34,798 nt of DNA from an uncultured Parabacteroides sp. (GCA_944325335.1 CALUZR010000038.1:1-34798); one strand, 5' to 3'; shown: positions 1 to 10,812, numbered from the stretch's first letter. Notes: a model not told the origin generated them from the letters alone. Translations and numbers: made by a program.

Positions 1-17
1 AAAACGGATTCATTCAT
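1..17 (-). CDS. Partial ORF leaving the window, start only (MNESV...)
   Basis: Five codons (M N E S V) lie at the left edge on the minus strand, identical to the start at the right edge. The -7 promoter box TACCTTTG ends only four bases before the ATG, so transcription would begin at or next to the start codon and the message would be leaderless or nearly so. A transposase of the flanking repeat is the most likely product, but nothing in five codons proves it. The true start could also be a later ATG. Confidence 0.3.
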
Positions 18-73
18 GCGACAAAGGTACAACTTTTACTCGTCTTATCCACATAAATTTTCCGCTGACCCGA
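1..73. repeat. Left copy of the 73-bp terminal inverted repeat
   Basis: Positions 1-73 are the reverse complement of 34722-34794 with one mismatch (42 versus 34753). Read on the minus strand it runs from CGGGTCAGCGG through a perfect DnaA-box-like TTATCCACA (45-53), a TACCTTTG promoter (22-29) and an ATG (15-17) heading out of the window. The similarity stops sharply after position 73. The simplest reading is the end of an insertion sequence or other multicopy element whose body lies outside, which is also where short-read contigs usually break. Confidence 0.85.
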
Positions 74-89
74 AAATAGGATGCAGAGA

Positions 90-289
90 TTTTACTAAAT
101 CTTTGCTGGAGTAAAATCTCGATACTGGATTTCAATTCAATTCTATATTATCCAAATAATAATCCATTCTTTTACTCTTTCTTTCATTTAGCAAAATCCG
201 GATTAGAGATTTTACTCCAACAAAGATTTAGCAAAACCCAGCTTCCATTTTTTACTATATAGAAGAATTAGTAAAAACGAATGCATGTT
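90..289. repeat. 40-bp periodic array of TTTTACT-N13-AGYAAAA palindromes
   Basis: TTTTACT occurs at 90, 170, 210 and 250, and AG(T/C)AAAA at 110, 190, 230 and 270, so both half-sites keep an exact 40-bp period with a 20-bp half-period. The slot at 130-169 is degenerate. Each unit is a palindrome with 7-bp arms. The unit at 86-120 has perfect 11-bp arms (GAGATTTTACT), and 86-118 is also an imperfect inverted copy of 206-238. No ORF is credible here. This is all that lies between the end repeat and the GH2 terminator. Confidence 0.8.
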
Positions 290-309
290 GAAAAGACAAG
301 ACACAAAAA

Positions 310-356
310 GAGGATCATCTTTCCTCCTCGCATTCCGCGAAAAGGTGATGATCCTC
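310..356 (-). terminator. Intrinsic terminator of the GH2 gene
   Basis: On the minus strand GAGGATCATC pairs perfectly with GATGATCCTC (10 bp) across a 27-nt loop and is followed by TTTTTG. It lies 29 bases beyond the stop codon of the beta-galactosidase gene. Confidence 0.8.
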
Positions 357-384
357 CAATACAATATGAACAAAGTCTTATGGG

Positions 385-3300
385 TTACTTGTAGCTATAA
401 GCTGCTTTCTTAACCGCATTATTGGCTTTCGCACCCGGAATAAACGTGAAGCCCCACGTATATTCTTGGTCTGCCGGAAGCGTGTATTCGGGTTCAGGAC
501 GCGAATACCAGCTATCGTATCCAGCTACACCTTGTTGCTTCAAGTCTACGCATACTTCCACGAAATCACGCGGAACGATATCTGTCGTATGCGTCTGGCG
601 TGGCTTATCGTACGGGCCAAGGTCCGGACGGTTTGCGATTTCCTCTGCCGAGAAGTTATTCCACTGGAATGGTTTGTCTGTCGCTTTTCCGCCATCGAAA
701 TCTTCCACGCAATTCCGTAAGGCATTGAACTCCATCATATCGTCGGCCACGAGCAACAGGTTCTGTCCTTTTCCACCTAAAGCCAACCAACGTGTATCGC
801 AATGGTGTCCATTTTCTTGCGGACGGGCATACGGGTAATAAAGATCTTCGGCCGTGCTCTTATATTGTCCAATAGGCGAACCTGCTTTGCGATCCCAATA
901 ATTCTCGACCGGACCGCGTCCGAAATATTCTACCTGGTTCATTACTGCTGGCAAACGGAAACGGACGCCAATGCGCGGAACCACCATCTTGTCGCGCTCG
1001 CTTACATTCTCACGTCCCGGAGAGAAAGTCGCCGTAGCCGTAGCTTCAGATACTTCGATCTTCACGCCATCCAACTTAGCCGGCATAAAATGAGTAGCCA
1101 CATTCATGACGCCATCCGGATAAATCTTATAAGTAATGTAGAAGTTATTACCAGCCGGAAGTTTGTATTCCACCTTTACCACTGCATTACCGTCTACGAT
1201 TTCACCCGTTGCATTCGTTACGTTGAAATTACGGCTCGAGAGTTCCCAGATTTCCAAACGGGCCGGGTTGCCGCTTCCGTAATCATTATCGTTCGGCGCA
1301 CGCCAGAAGTTCGGCTGGATACCGAATCCTTTGTCGAAATACTCTTTACCGCCTACTTTGTAAGAAGTCACCATGCCGGATTTCTTATCAAATACAAAAT
1401 TCACTTTCGAAGAAGAGACTTTCACCTCGTCGCCTTCGGTCGTGACGTTCAGTTTCGGACCACCAGCCTTGTAAGCTGTCTTTTCCACCTTCTCGACCGG
1501 AAGTACAAATTGTTCGTGGGCAATATCATATCCAGCCGGGATCAGCTTGTCGGCCTTAGTCGTCGTAACCGTAAAGTCCAACAGATAATCCACACCTGCT
1601 TGCGGTTTCAAGAGGCCAGCTAACGGAATAGTGATTTCCTGCGATGCCTGAGGAGCCAGGTCGAGCGTCATCTTATTACCCTTCAGAATTTTATTATTGG
1701 CTTTAACCGTATACGAAATCATGAAGTCTTTCAAGCTCGTAAAGTAGAAACGGTTTTCTACTTTGATAATGCCTTTTTCCAAATCTACCGGTTCGAACCA
1801 TACGTTCTGGTGCGTATATTTCACCTCTTCCATGCCTGGATGCGGTGTACGGTCGGCGGCAATCACACCATCACATACAAAGTTACCATCGCTTGGCATA
1901 TCTTTCCCGTAATCTCCGCCATAGGCAAAGTAACGGTTTCCATTGGCATCCGTCTTCCACATGGCATGTTCTACCCATTCCCAGATGAAACCACCTTGCA
2001 AGTTCGGATATTTATAGATGGCACGCCACTGATCCCAAAGGTTTCCAGTCGAATTACCCATCGCATGCGCATATTCAGAAGGCGCTACCGGGCGGTCGCT
2101 TCCTTCCTTGCCAATTTCTTCCAGCCAAGCAGCGCTGGGGTATTGCGGCACATACATATCTGAGTTCCATTCCCATTGTGCACGTTCGTAGTTCACGGGG
2201 CGATTCATCATATCCTTCTCCTTATCCTTCAGGTAGAGATAAGTTTGATAGAAGTTATATCCGTTTCCGGCTTCATTTCCTAACGACCAGATCGTCACGC
2301 AAGGATGGTTCTTATTGCGTTCGTACATATTCTCGGTACGTACCATGTGCGGCTTCAACCATTCCGGATTGTTTCCCAACGTACCGCCTTTACGCAAATT
2401 GTAATACATACCGTGCGATTCGATATTGGCTTCATCGTAGATATAGAAACCATACTCATCACAAAGTTCATAGAAGCGACGGTCTTGCGGATAGTGCGAA
2501 AGACGGATGGCATTGATGTTGTGTTGCTTCATCAGCTCAAAGTCCTTGCGCATCAATTCTTCAGGTACGTATTTACCTGTCTCCGGATTCGTCTCGTGGA
2601 TATTCACACCCTTGAATTTAATAGGTTGCCCGTTGAAGAGGAACACTACATAAGGCTTTCCATTACCGGCGATTTGCTCCGTCTCTTTGATTTCAAACCG
2701 GCGGAAACCTACGTTTTGCGGGATGACTTCTACTACTTTCCCGTTCTCTTTCACCGTCATGAGGAGCTTATAGAGGTTCGGATGTTCTGCATTCCAAGTC
2801 GTCACGTTGGGCAATTCCTTCTCGAAAGAAGTAGTGGTGATGGCATTCGCCTTCGCGTTCACCTTATTCGTCGAGGTAGCTACCACTTGCTTGTTCGCAT
2901 CCAAAAGCTCGTACACCACTTCGATGTCTTGCGTCTGGCTGGTATGGTTCTTGATATCTACCGCCAACTTAAAGATACCATCCTTATACGTATCGTCGAG
3001 GGTAGAAATCACGCGGTAATCGTTCACCGCCACCTTCGGTTGGGACCAGAGGAAGACATCGCGTTCGATACCGCTCATGCGCCAGAAGTCCTGGCATTCG
3101 AGGTAAGAACCCGTACACCAACGGAAGATCTTCACCGCCAATTCGTTCTCGCCCGGTTGCAAGTACTTGTTGATAAGGAACTCGGCCGGATTCTTCGAAT
3201 CTTCGCTATAACCTACTTCCTTACCATTAATATATACATATACGCCTGCCTTCGCCCCGGCCAGTTGGAGGTAAATATCCCGTCCGTCCCATCCTTCGGG

Positions 3301-3765
3301 CACTTCAAACGAGCGGCGGTACACGCCTACCGGGATATCATCAGGCAATTTCGGAGGTTGCGGGTTACGCGGTTTGAATTCATAACCATGATTGATGTAA
3401 ATAGGTACACCAAATCCCTGCATCTCCCAGTTGCCCGGCACCTTGATATCTGCCCAATCGGCCGTACTGGTCGAAGGATCCGTAATGTTGGCGGGCAATT
3501 GGCGGTGCGAATCCGTATAGTAGAACTTCCACGTCCCGTTCAACAATTCGTAGTAAGGGCTATTCTCGTATTGAGAAGTAAGCGCCGTCTCGCGGTCTCC
3601 ATACGTCATGAACGACGATCGAGGCGCCTCTTTGTTCACTCCCACCACTTGAATGTCTTGCCAATAGGGCAATGCGGGCGGGTTCGTGTCGGCCGCCCAC
3701 GTCGAACTCAGCACAAAGCCCGAAAGCAAGCCGGCCAGCATTGTTTTTTTCATTGTCTTTTTCAT
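385..3765 (-). CDS. Secreted GH2 beta-galactosidase (LacZ type)
   Basis: Glycoside hydrolase family 2 enzyme of 1126 residues, expected to release terminal beta-galactose from oligosaccharides in the periplasm or at the cell surface. A signal peptide covers about residues 1-24. Then follow the sugar-binding jelly roll (about 70-240), an Ig-like domain (245-355), the TIM barrel (about 357-650) and the C-terminal LacZ small-chain-like domain (about 790-1115). The acid/base is E498 in WSLGNEAGNG and the nucleophile E564 in SEYAHAMGNS; GGFIWEWVEHAM matches the LacZ barrel. The length is usual for Bacteroidales exported LacZ enzymes. The N-terminus MKKTMKKTML holds two possible starts 12 bases apart, and the second gives a more ordinary signal peptide. 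The gene stands alone, with no SusC/SusD or regulator nearby, and has its own terminator. Other beta-linked substrates are possible within GH2. Confidence 0.95.
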   Translation of the reverse strand: MKKTMKKTMLAGLLSGFVLSSTWAADTNPPALPYWQDIQVVGVNKEAPRSSFMTYGDRETALTSQYENSPYYELLNGTWKFYYTDSHRQLPANITDPSTSTADWADIKVPGNWEMQGFGVPIYINHGYEFKPRNPQPPKLPDDIPVGVYRRSFEVPEGWDGRDIYLQLAGAKAGVYVYINGKEVGYSEDSKNPAEFLINKYLQPGENELAVKIFRWCTGSYLECQDFWRMSGIERDVFLWSQPKVAVNDYRVISTLDDTYKDGIFKLAVDIKNHTSQTQDIEVVYELLDANKQVVATSTNKVNAKANAITTTSFEKELPNVTTWNAEHPNLYKLLMTVKENGKVVEVIPQNVGFRRFEIKETEQIAGNGKPYVVFLFNGQPIKFKGVNIHETNPETGKYVPEELMRKDFELMKQHNINAIRLSHYPQDRRFYELCDEYGFYIYDEANIESHGMYYNLRKGGTLGNNPEWLKPHMVRTENMYERNKNHPCVTIWSLGNEAGNGYNFYQTYLYLKDKEKDMMNRPVNYERAQWEWNSDMYVPQYPSAAWLEEIGKEGSDRPVAPSEYAHAMGNSTGNLWDQWRAIYKYPNLQGGFIWEWVEHAMWKTDANGNRYFAYGGDYGKDMPSDGNFVCDGVIAADRTPHPGMEEVKYTHQNVWFEPVDLEKGIIKVENRFYFTSLKDFMISYTVKANNKILKGNKMTLDLAPQASQEITIPLAGLLKPQAGVDYLLDFTVTTTKADKLIPAGYDIAHEQFVLPVEKVEKTAYKAGGPKLNVTTEGDEVKVSSSKVNFVFDKKSGMVTSYKVGGKEYFDKGFGIQPNFWRAPNDNDYGSGNPARLEIWELSSRNFNVTNATGEIVDGNAVVKVEYKLPAGNNFYITYKIYPDGVMNVATHFMPAKLDGVKIEVSEATATATFSPGRENVSERDKMVVPRIGVRFRLPAVMNQVEYFGRGPVENYWDRKAGSPIGQYKSTAEDLYYPYARPQENGHHCDTRWLALGGKGQNLLLVADDMMEFNALRNCVEDFDGGKATDKPFQWNNFSAEEIANRPDLGPYDKPRQTHTTDIVPRDFVEVCVDLKQQGVAGYDSWYSRPEPEYTLPADQEYTWGFTFIPGAKANNAVKKAAYSYK

Positions 3766-3791
3766 TGAAATTGATAACTGTATTTGATTGA

Positions 3792-3868
3792 ATTTATAGT
3801 TATGTTTAAAAACGATTATAGTTATAATCCGAGACGATTATAACTATAATCCCAAGCGATTCCCGTCT
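3792..3868. repeat. 22-bp periodic palindrome array (GATTATAG family), copy 1
   Basis: Two perfect 16-bp palindromes, GATTATAGTTATAATC (3814-3829) and GATTATAACTATAATC (3836-3851), start exactly 22 bp apart. Degenerate units flank them: a GATT at 3858 and an ATTTATAGTTATG at about 3792. The array lies just past the stop of the DUF3332-type gene and upstream of the GH2 gene. It could form hairpins in the mRNA 3' end, but no T-run follows. Confidence 0.75.
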
Positions 3869-4426
3869 TTACCGTGCGGCATAATAACCATAGTTCTGGG
3901 CAACTTGCTGGAAAGCCATCACACCGGCCTGGCTCAATTCGACGTTCATCGATTGTCCGTCGGGGAGATACATGACGACTTCGTTTTCATTTGCAAACTG
4001 CATCAGCTTATATGACGCGCCATTTGCGGCTACGCTCCAAGTCTGTTCTGCGTCATTGTAAACCAAGTCTACGGCCGAATCCTTATCTCCTTCCTTCTCG
4101 ATATGGTATCCATCCGTCTGGGTTTCTACCATATAGGTACCATTTTCGGTTTGGATGGTTTGCACCTGTCCGGCATCGGCTACTGGATTGCTGCCGCTCC
4201 AGAACTCAATCGAGTTGAGGATGAGAATATCGGCCAAGCAAGAGATTTCATATACAGGGATAATATGAAATACAATGAACACAACTTCGTTCACGAACTT
4301 GCTATTGATACTCTGATTCCAACTTAAAAGTTTGTTTGTCAAGCCAAACGAACCGATACAAGATGTAAAGGTCATGCTACCGGCCAATGCAACCGCTACG
4401 CACAATGTTAAACTTTTCTTCTTCAT
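3869..4426 (-). CDS. DUF3332-like lipoprotein
   Basis: Predicted 185-residue lipoprotein. The start at 4426 is chosen because MKKKSLTL begins a clear lipoprotein signal with the lipobox FTSC (Cys at about residue 23). The frame stays open further upstream, but that part overlaps the start and promoter of the divergent ABC-F gene and reads like non-coding sequence. A hydrophobic stretch (about residues 45-75) follows, then a soluble C-terminal half rich in Gln, Glu and Asn. The GSFGLTNKLLSWNQ start and membrane segment match the DUF3332 family of Bacteroidetes, whose function is unknown to me. It stands alone, divergent from the ABC-F gene with 91 bp between start codons. Confidence 0.8.
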   Translation of the reverse strand: MKKKSLTLCVAVALAGSMTFTSCIGSFGLTNKLLSWNQSINSKFVNEVVFIVFHIIPVYEISCLADILILNSIEFWSGSNPVADAGQVQTIQTENGTYMVETQTDGYHIEKEGDKDSAVDLVYNDAEQTWSVAANGASYKLMQFANENEVVMYLPDGQSMNVELSQAGVMAFQQVAQNYGYYAAR

Positions 4427-4485
4427 GGTGTCACAAATTTTGATGTTAATAATGTGCGAAGATAGAAAAATCTTTTCATGTGTTG

Positions 4486-4493
4486 TATCTTTG
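4486..4493 (+). promoter_or_regulatory. Promoter -7 box (TATCTTTG) of the ABC-F gene
   Basis: TATCTTTG fits the Bacteroidetes -7 consensus TAnnTTTG and lies 24 bases before the ABC-F start codon. The -33 box is not clear. Confidence 0.65.
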
Positions 4494-4517
4494 TAGCCGA
4501 ATTTAAAGAAAAAAAGT

Positions 4518-6455
<1,938 letters not shown>

Positions 6456-6478
6456 AACAGAAAGCTCCCAGGAAATTC

Positions 6479-6564
6479 TCTATCTTTAGGCTAAAGATAT
6501 ATATCTTCAGGTTGCAGATACGTATCTTTAAGTTGCAGATATGTATCTTTAGCCTAAAGATAGA
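6479..6564. repeat. 21-bp periodic array of four 19-bp palindromes
   Basis: Four units start at 6481, 6502, 6523 and 6544, exactly 21 bp apart. The outer two are near-perfect palindromes (TATCTTTAGGCTAAAGATA and TATCTTTAGCCTAAAGATA); the inner two follow TATCTTYARGTTGCAGATA. The whole block is also one large palindrome whose outer 21 bp (6479-6499 and 6544-6564) pair perfectly. It begins 25 bases after the ABC-F stop codon. Transcribed, it would give either one long hairpin or a row of four. Confidence 0.85.
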
Positions 6565-6746
6565 ACTTTCCTCGGATGTTTTCCACTTTCCAACGGGCAG
6601 GACGGACTTTATCTGGAGGCGATGGGCGTTTTCCCGTGCAGCTATTTACGCCCTCTTCGCATCTCATTTTATAGCGGAAAGGGCGGAAGGCTGGTAATGA
6701 ATGTTAAAGTCTTTTCCACTTAAAACACATGCCGCCAGAAATGCGT

Positions 6747-6775
6747 TATATTTGTAGATAAATACACTATATTTG
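6747..6775 (+). promoter_or_regulatory. Tandem -7 promoter boxes (TATATTTG twice)
   Basis: TATATTTG occurs at 6747-6754 and 6768-6775, 21 bp apart, each followed by TAGA. Both fit TAnnTTTG and lie 110-135 bases before the next gene. The rest of 6565-6883 shows no credible ORF or RNA. Confidence 0.55.
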
Positions 6776-6883
6776 TAGAGGAAATGAAAGCGAACGTAGA
6801 TTTTGCATCGCACCCTATTAAACGGGACAGGGAGGACAAAGTCTAAATCGTACCAACAGATAAAAGCAAAAGGAGATCACGAT

Positions 6884-8245
6884 ATGAAACGAATCAGATT
6901 AACATCTTGGCTGGCTATGCTCCTGCTTTCGGGCGGTGTCATGGCGCAAGAGCAATTCTTCGACGATATCTACTATTCGGGTTCGAATAAAGAGAAAGAA
7001 AAAACAGAAGAAGCCGAGGTTCAAGACGAAGTGGTAGGCGAGGAAGAAGCCTTACAGACAACGTCGTATGAGACTTCAGCTTCGGATACGGACGAATGGG
7101 ACGTAGATGCTTATAACCGCCGTTATTCGCCGGACGAGGCATACGCGGAAGAGGCATCGCTCGGAGAGGACCAAATCGTGGAGCGCACGCAAACCTCCAT
7201 CGAGGAAGAACCGGAGCGTCGCTCGGACTTGGAATATACCGAGCGCATTATCCGCTACCATTCGCCGAGCAAAATCTCCATCGTAGGAGCCGACCAAGTG
7301 GATTTATACCTGGACGATGGCTATTATGCCTACGATTATGGCACCGATTATAGCGATGGATACACGAACGTGTCGGTCAACCTCAACTTTGGTTCGCCTT
7401 GGTATTCATGGGGTTGGTACGATCCTTGGTACCGTCCGTGGGGTTATTACTCCTCTTGGTGGTATCGTCCTTACTATTGGGGTTGGGGCGGATGGTATGC
7501 AGGCTGGTACGATCCTTGGTTCGACCCCTGGTGGGGTCCTTCGTGGAGCTGGGGAGGCTGGTATGGAGGCTATTGGGGACATCCTCATTACCATCATCAT
7601 TTCGCTTATGCTCCTTCTTACCATTATCGGAACGGACGCTCAGGATATGAACGAGGCACAGGTCGCCCGGCCGCAAACGTGAACGGATTACGCAACGAGG
7701 GTGTCTATACAAGCGGACGGAATGCAGGGCATGTGACCTCAAGCTCGGGCAGAGGTTCGGGGCGTTACGCTTCTTCGAATGCCACTTCATTGAAATCGAA
7801 TGGCATCAGTAGCGGACGAGGTTCGGGACGTTATTCGTCGTCCAACTCGACTTCGCTCAAGTCCCAGAGCTTGAATAGCGGACGAGGCACCGGGCGTTCT
7901 TCTTCCATTGGACGTAGCTCAGGTACGACTTCCACACGGAACAGCGCCATCTCTTCCTCTTCACGGACACGGATGAGTACAGGCACCTCCTCCTATTCGA
8001 ACGGACGTTCGGCTGGCCGTTCTTCTTATTCGACGGGAAGAAGCTCGTTCAATAGCCGGAGTACATTGAATAATAATCGGAATAGCCTCTCCGTACCGCG
8101 GAACAACACGCGTTCGTATAGCACGCCATCCTATAATAGCTCCCGTTCGAGCGGTTCAATCAGCCGGGGAAGTAGCTTCAGTGGCGGACGTTCAAGCGGA
8201 GGAAGCGTGGGCGGAAGCAGTCGTGGAAGCGGACGAGGAAGATAA
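6884..8245 (+). CDS. Secreted low-complexity protein, Trp/Tyr-rich then Ser/Arg/Gly-rich
   Basis: A 453-residue exported protein of unknown function. The start at 6884 is chosen because AAAGGAG lies just upstream and a standard signal peptide follows (cut near residue 22, VMAQ). After an acidic linker (about 30-120) and a short ordered stretch (SKISIVGADQVDLYL) comes an aromatic block: about 170-232 holds 18 tryptophans and many tyrosines in WYDPW and YRPW motifs, ending in a His patch (HPHYHHHF). From about 285 on the protein is basic and built of loose ~22-residue repeats (SSGRGSGRY...TSLKS), ending SGRGR. Similar proteins appear in Bacteroidales, sometimes annotated vitellogenin-like, which is not informative. 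A cell-envelope or adhesive role is inference. It precedes the FadL-type gene by 29 bases, probably in one operon. Confidence 0.8.
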   Translation: MKRIRLTSWLAMLLLSGGVMAQEQFFDDIYYSGSNKEKEKTEEAEVQDEVVGEEEALQTTSYETSASDTDEWDVDAYNRRYSPDEAYAEEASLGEDQIVERTQTSIEEEPERRSDLEYTERIIRYHSPSKISIVGADQVDLYLDDGYYAYDYGTDYSDGYTNVSVNLNFGSPWYSWGWYDPWYRPWGYYSSWWYRPYYWGWGGWYAGWYDPWFDPWWGPSWSWGGWYGGYWGHPHYHHHFAYAPSYHYRNGRSGYERGTGRPAANVNGLRNEGVYTSGRNAGHVTSSSGRGSGRYASSNATSLKSNGISSGRGSGRYSSSNSTSLKSQSLNSGRGTGRSSSIGRSSGTTSTRNSAISSSSRTRMSTGTSSYSNGRSAGRSSYSTGRSSFNSRSTLNNNRNSLSVPRNNTRSYSTPSYNSSRSSGSISRGSSFSGGRSSGGSVGGSSRGSGRGR

Positions 8246-8274
8246 TACATAGTAAAGTTGAAAAGATTTAGAAG

Positions 8275-9873
8275 ATGAAAAAAGTATTGACAATCGCATC
8301 GGCGTTGGCCCTTTCGACCAGCTTCGCTTTCGCGCAAGGGCTGACGGATGCTTATAAATATGTAAACAACGGAGACGTAACGGGCACAGCCCGTAGCATG
8401 GCCATGGGAGGCGCATTCGGTGCCTTGGGCGGAGACATATCCGTTATGAACCACAACCCCGCCGGGTTGGCCATCTATCGGAGTTCGGAAGTCGTGGCCA
8501 CGATCGATGTCTCCAATATGGCCTCCAAAAGCAATTGGCAAGGCAACAACATCGAACAAAAGGATACCAAGTTCAACTTCGACAACATCGCCTACGTGGG
8601 TTATTTTCCTACCGGCCATGACGATGGATTGGTAAGTTGGAACGTCGGTTTCTCGTATAACCGACTCAAGAACTTCTCGCGAAGTTTCCGGATGGGAATG
8701 GGCGGAGGCATGCCCTCTTCGCTTACCGATTACATAGCTGCCCGGGCCAATGTAGGCGGATTGACACCGGATGATTTGGTAGCCATAAAGGATAACAACG
8801 GGAATTATACCTACGATCCTTATAATTATGTAAGCGATTGGCTCTCTGTCTTAGGTTATGAAGCCGGCTTTATCGAGCATAACGGAAGTGCGTATGAGTC
8901 TTCGCTAAATGTCGGAGGCTTGAATTATGATTGGGATAATACCGTATTAGAGATGTACGAATCGGGAGCGATTGACCAATATGCCATCGCTTTTGGTACA
9001 AATATCTCCGATTTCCTGATGCTGGGTGCTACGCTCTCGATTACCGATTTGAACTACGACTTGAGTTCCTATTATGCAGAAGATTACAATTCCAATGCTA
9101 CTGTCAAAAGTTTTACAGAGATTATGAATGGCTTATCGACAGACGGCACTGGATATGGTATCAATGTCGGTGTCTTGGTTCGCCCGATCGACTTCCTTCG
9201 CATAGGCGTAGCTTACAACTCGCCTACTTGGTACAAGATGACCGATAGTTATTACGCAAAAGCCCAATCGGATATTGAGGGCATGCCAGATGCTTGGACG
9301 GCCGAAACACCTAAGAATGCCGTGACCGACTATAAATACCGCACACCCGACAAGTGGTTATTCAGCGCGGCCGCCATCATTGGGCAAGTAGGTTTGATCA
9401 GCGTCGATTACGAAATGACGAACTATCGACGGATGAAGATGTACGACCGGAATGGAACCGAGAACCTCTCGACCAACACCGCCATCAACCAGCTTTTGGG
9501 CATCTCCAATACGATACGCGTCGGAGCAGAAGTGAAGGTCACGCCCCAATTTGCTGTCCGCGCGGGTTATACTTGGACAGGTAGCGGCCTGGGTGATGCG
9601 CTGAAAGAGGGCAATACCGAGGTAGTAACTGTCGGGACGATTCCCCATTACACGCTCGACCAAGGCATAACAAACTATACCGTCGGGTTTGGATATCGCT
9701 TCACGCCCCAGTTCTATGCCGACGTAGCGTGCGTCTTCAAAACCATGAAAGAGGATGTCTATGCCTTCTCTCCTATTTACTCCAACGAAGGAGACTTGTT
9801 GGCAACACCTACTTCAGCCTCATTGAAGACAAACACCACGCGCGTGGCGTTGACACTTGGTTATAAATTCTAA
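8275..9873 (+). CDS. OmpP1/FadL-type outer-membrane protein
   Basis: A 532-residue outer-membrane beta-barrel with a signal peptide (cut after AFAQ, about residue 20). The N-terminal segment, with the NPAGLAIY motif, is typical of the OmpP1/FadL/TodX family, which takes up hydrophobic compounds. Alternating aromatic strands continue to the C-terminus, and the last residues LGYKF fit the barrel-assembly signal. In Bacteroides such genes are often annotated as hemin receptors; nothing in the sequence shows heme binding. It is probably cotranscribed with the low-complexity protein 29 bases upstream, so the two may act together at the surface. Confidence 0.85.
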   Translation: MKKVLTIASALALSTSFAFAQGLTDAYKYVNNGDVTGTARSMAMGGAFGALGGDISVMNHNPAGLAIYRSSEVVATIDVSNMASKSNWQGNNIEQKDTKFNFDNIAYVGYFPTGHDDGLVSWNVGFSYNRLKNFSRSFRMGMGGGMPSSLTDYIAARANVGGLTPDDLVAIKDNNGNYTYDPYNYVSDWLSVLGYEAGFIEHNGSAYESSLNVGGLNYDWDNTVLEMYESGAIDQYAIAFGTNISDFLMLGATLSITDLNYDLSSYYAEDYNSNATVKSFTEIMNGLSTDGTGYGINVGVLVRPIDFLRIGVAYNSPTWYKMTDSYYAKAQSDIEGMPDAWTAETPKNAVTDYKYRTPDKWLFSAAAIIGQVGLISVDYEMTNYRRMKMYDRNGTENLSTNTAINQLLGISNTIRVGAEVKVTPQFAVRAGYTWTGSGLGDALKEGNTEVVTVGTIPHYTLDQGITNYTVGFGYRFTPQFYADVACVFKTMKEDVYAFSPIYSNEGDLLATPTSASLKTNTTRVALTLGYKF

Positions 9874-9896
9874 GACCCATAACGGTAAATCCATCC

Positions 9897-9940
9897 GATT
9901 ATAGGCATAAACGAAATGGATTATAGTTATGGATTTCGTC
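9897..9940. repeat. 22-bp periodic palindrome array (GATTATAG family), copy 2
   Basis: Units begin at 9897 (GATTATAGGCATAAAC) and 9919 (GATTATAGTTATGG), 22 bp apart, starting 23 bases after the FadL-type stop codon. An outer inverted repeat AAATCCAT / ATGGATTT (9887-9894 and 9929-9936) encloses them. The same word GATTATAGGCATAAAC recurs at 21693. Confidence 0.7.
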
Positions 9941-10035
9941 CTTAAAAGTCCTTTGTTCGTACAAGAAAGTGCGGGCAAAGGATTATTCTTTGGAAAAAAG
10001 GAGAGAAAATATTTGGCCGTTTCAAATAGATTGTA

Positions 10036-10043
10036 TTTCTTTG
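10036..10043 (+). promoter_or_regulatory. Possible -7 box of the sigma-factor gene
   Basis: TTTCTTTG followed by CAACA is close to TAnnTTTG but lacks the leading TA. It lies about 85 bases before the sigma gene start. The rest of 9941-10126 shows only a short inverted repeat CCTTTG / CAAAGG (about 9950-9981). Confidence 0.3.
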
Positions 10044-10126
10044 CAACAAATAAATATATGTTTAACTCTTAAAAACGAATCGCCTATAGCATAACATTAC
10101 TCGAAGAAACTAAAAATATAGCAGTA

Positions 10127-10720
10127 ATGAATACATTGGATTTGTTGACGGATGAAAATCTGGTCGTCCTTTATGCGGAAGGTAATAACGCTGCCTTCGA
10201 CGTGTTGTTGAACCGTCATAAGGCAAGCATTCATTCCTACATCTATTTCATTGTTCGGAATAAGGAACTGGCAGAAGACTTATTCCAAGAGACGTTCGTG
10301 AAGGTCATCATGACCATCAAGCAGGGTCGCTATACGGAGAATGGAAAGTTCAAAGCATGGATTACACGGATTGCCCATAATTTGATTATAGATAATTTCC
10401 GCCAAGAACGGAATGAAAATACGATATCGAACGACGAGGTGGAAGTAGATTTGTTTAACAACATGAACCTATGCGACCGCACGATCGAAGACAAGCTGGT
10501 CGAACACCAAGTCTATGCCGATATCCGCAAGCTCGTCCGCTTCTTGCCCGACAACCAGCGGGAAGTGTTGGAAATGCGTTATTACCAAGATTTGAGCTTT
10601 AAAGAGATAGCCGACTTGACGGGAGTAAGCATCAACACGGCGTTAGGGCGGATGCGTTATGCCATCTTGAACCTTCGCCGAATGGCTGAAGAGCACCACA
10701 TCGAGTTGTCTATCGCCTGA
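10127..10720 (+). CDS. ECF RNA polymerase sigma factor
   Basis: A 197-residue sigma-70 family factor with only regions 2 and 4, hence the ECF group. Region 2 (about 20-95) includes the core-binding and -10 recognition helices, with AEDLFQETFVKV and FKAWITRIAHNLIIDNFRQ. Region 4 (about 130-190) has a helix-turn-helix in LSFKEIADLTGVSINTALGR. No anti-sigma factor with a membrane segment follows, unlike the FecI/FecR or PUL pairs common in this phylum. The next gene encodes a small 55-residue protein. It probably controls a conserved set of genes rather than a linked transporter; its targets cannot be read from this window. Confidence 0.95.
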   Translation: MNTLDLLTDENLVVLYAEGNNAAFDVLLNRHKASIHSYIYFIVRNKELAEDLFQETFVKVIMTIKQGRYTENGKFKAWITRIAHNLIIDNFRQERNENTISNDEVEVDLFNNMNLCDRTIEDKLVEHQVYADIRKLVRFLPDNQREVLEMRYYQDLSFKEIADLTGVSINTALGRMRYAILNLRRMAEEHHIELSIA

Positions 10721-10812
10721 GGTTTGGATAAAAAAATCGTGCCCTTTTGTACAATATATCCGAAAGGTATCCGTTTTATAATTGTAATTGGAAACAAATA
10801 AAACGAATGCCT

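Noticed and set aside
45..53. Replication origin (perfect DnaA box TTATCCACA)
   Set aside because: Only one box at each edge, within a repeated element; no cluster, AT-rich unwinding region or dnaA gene.
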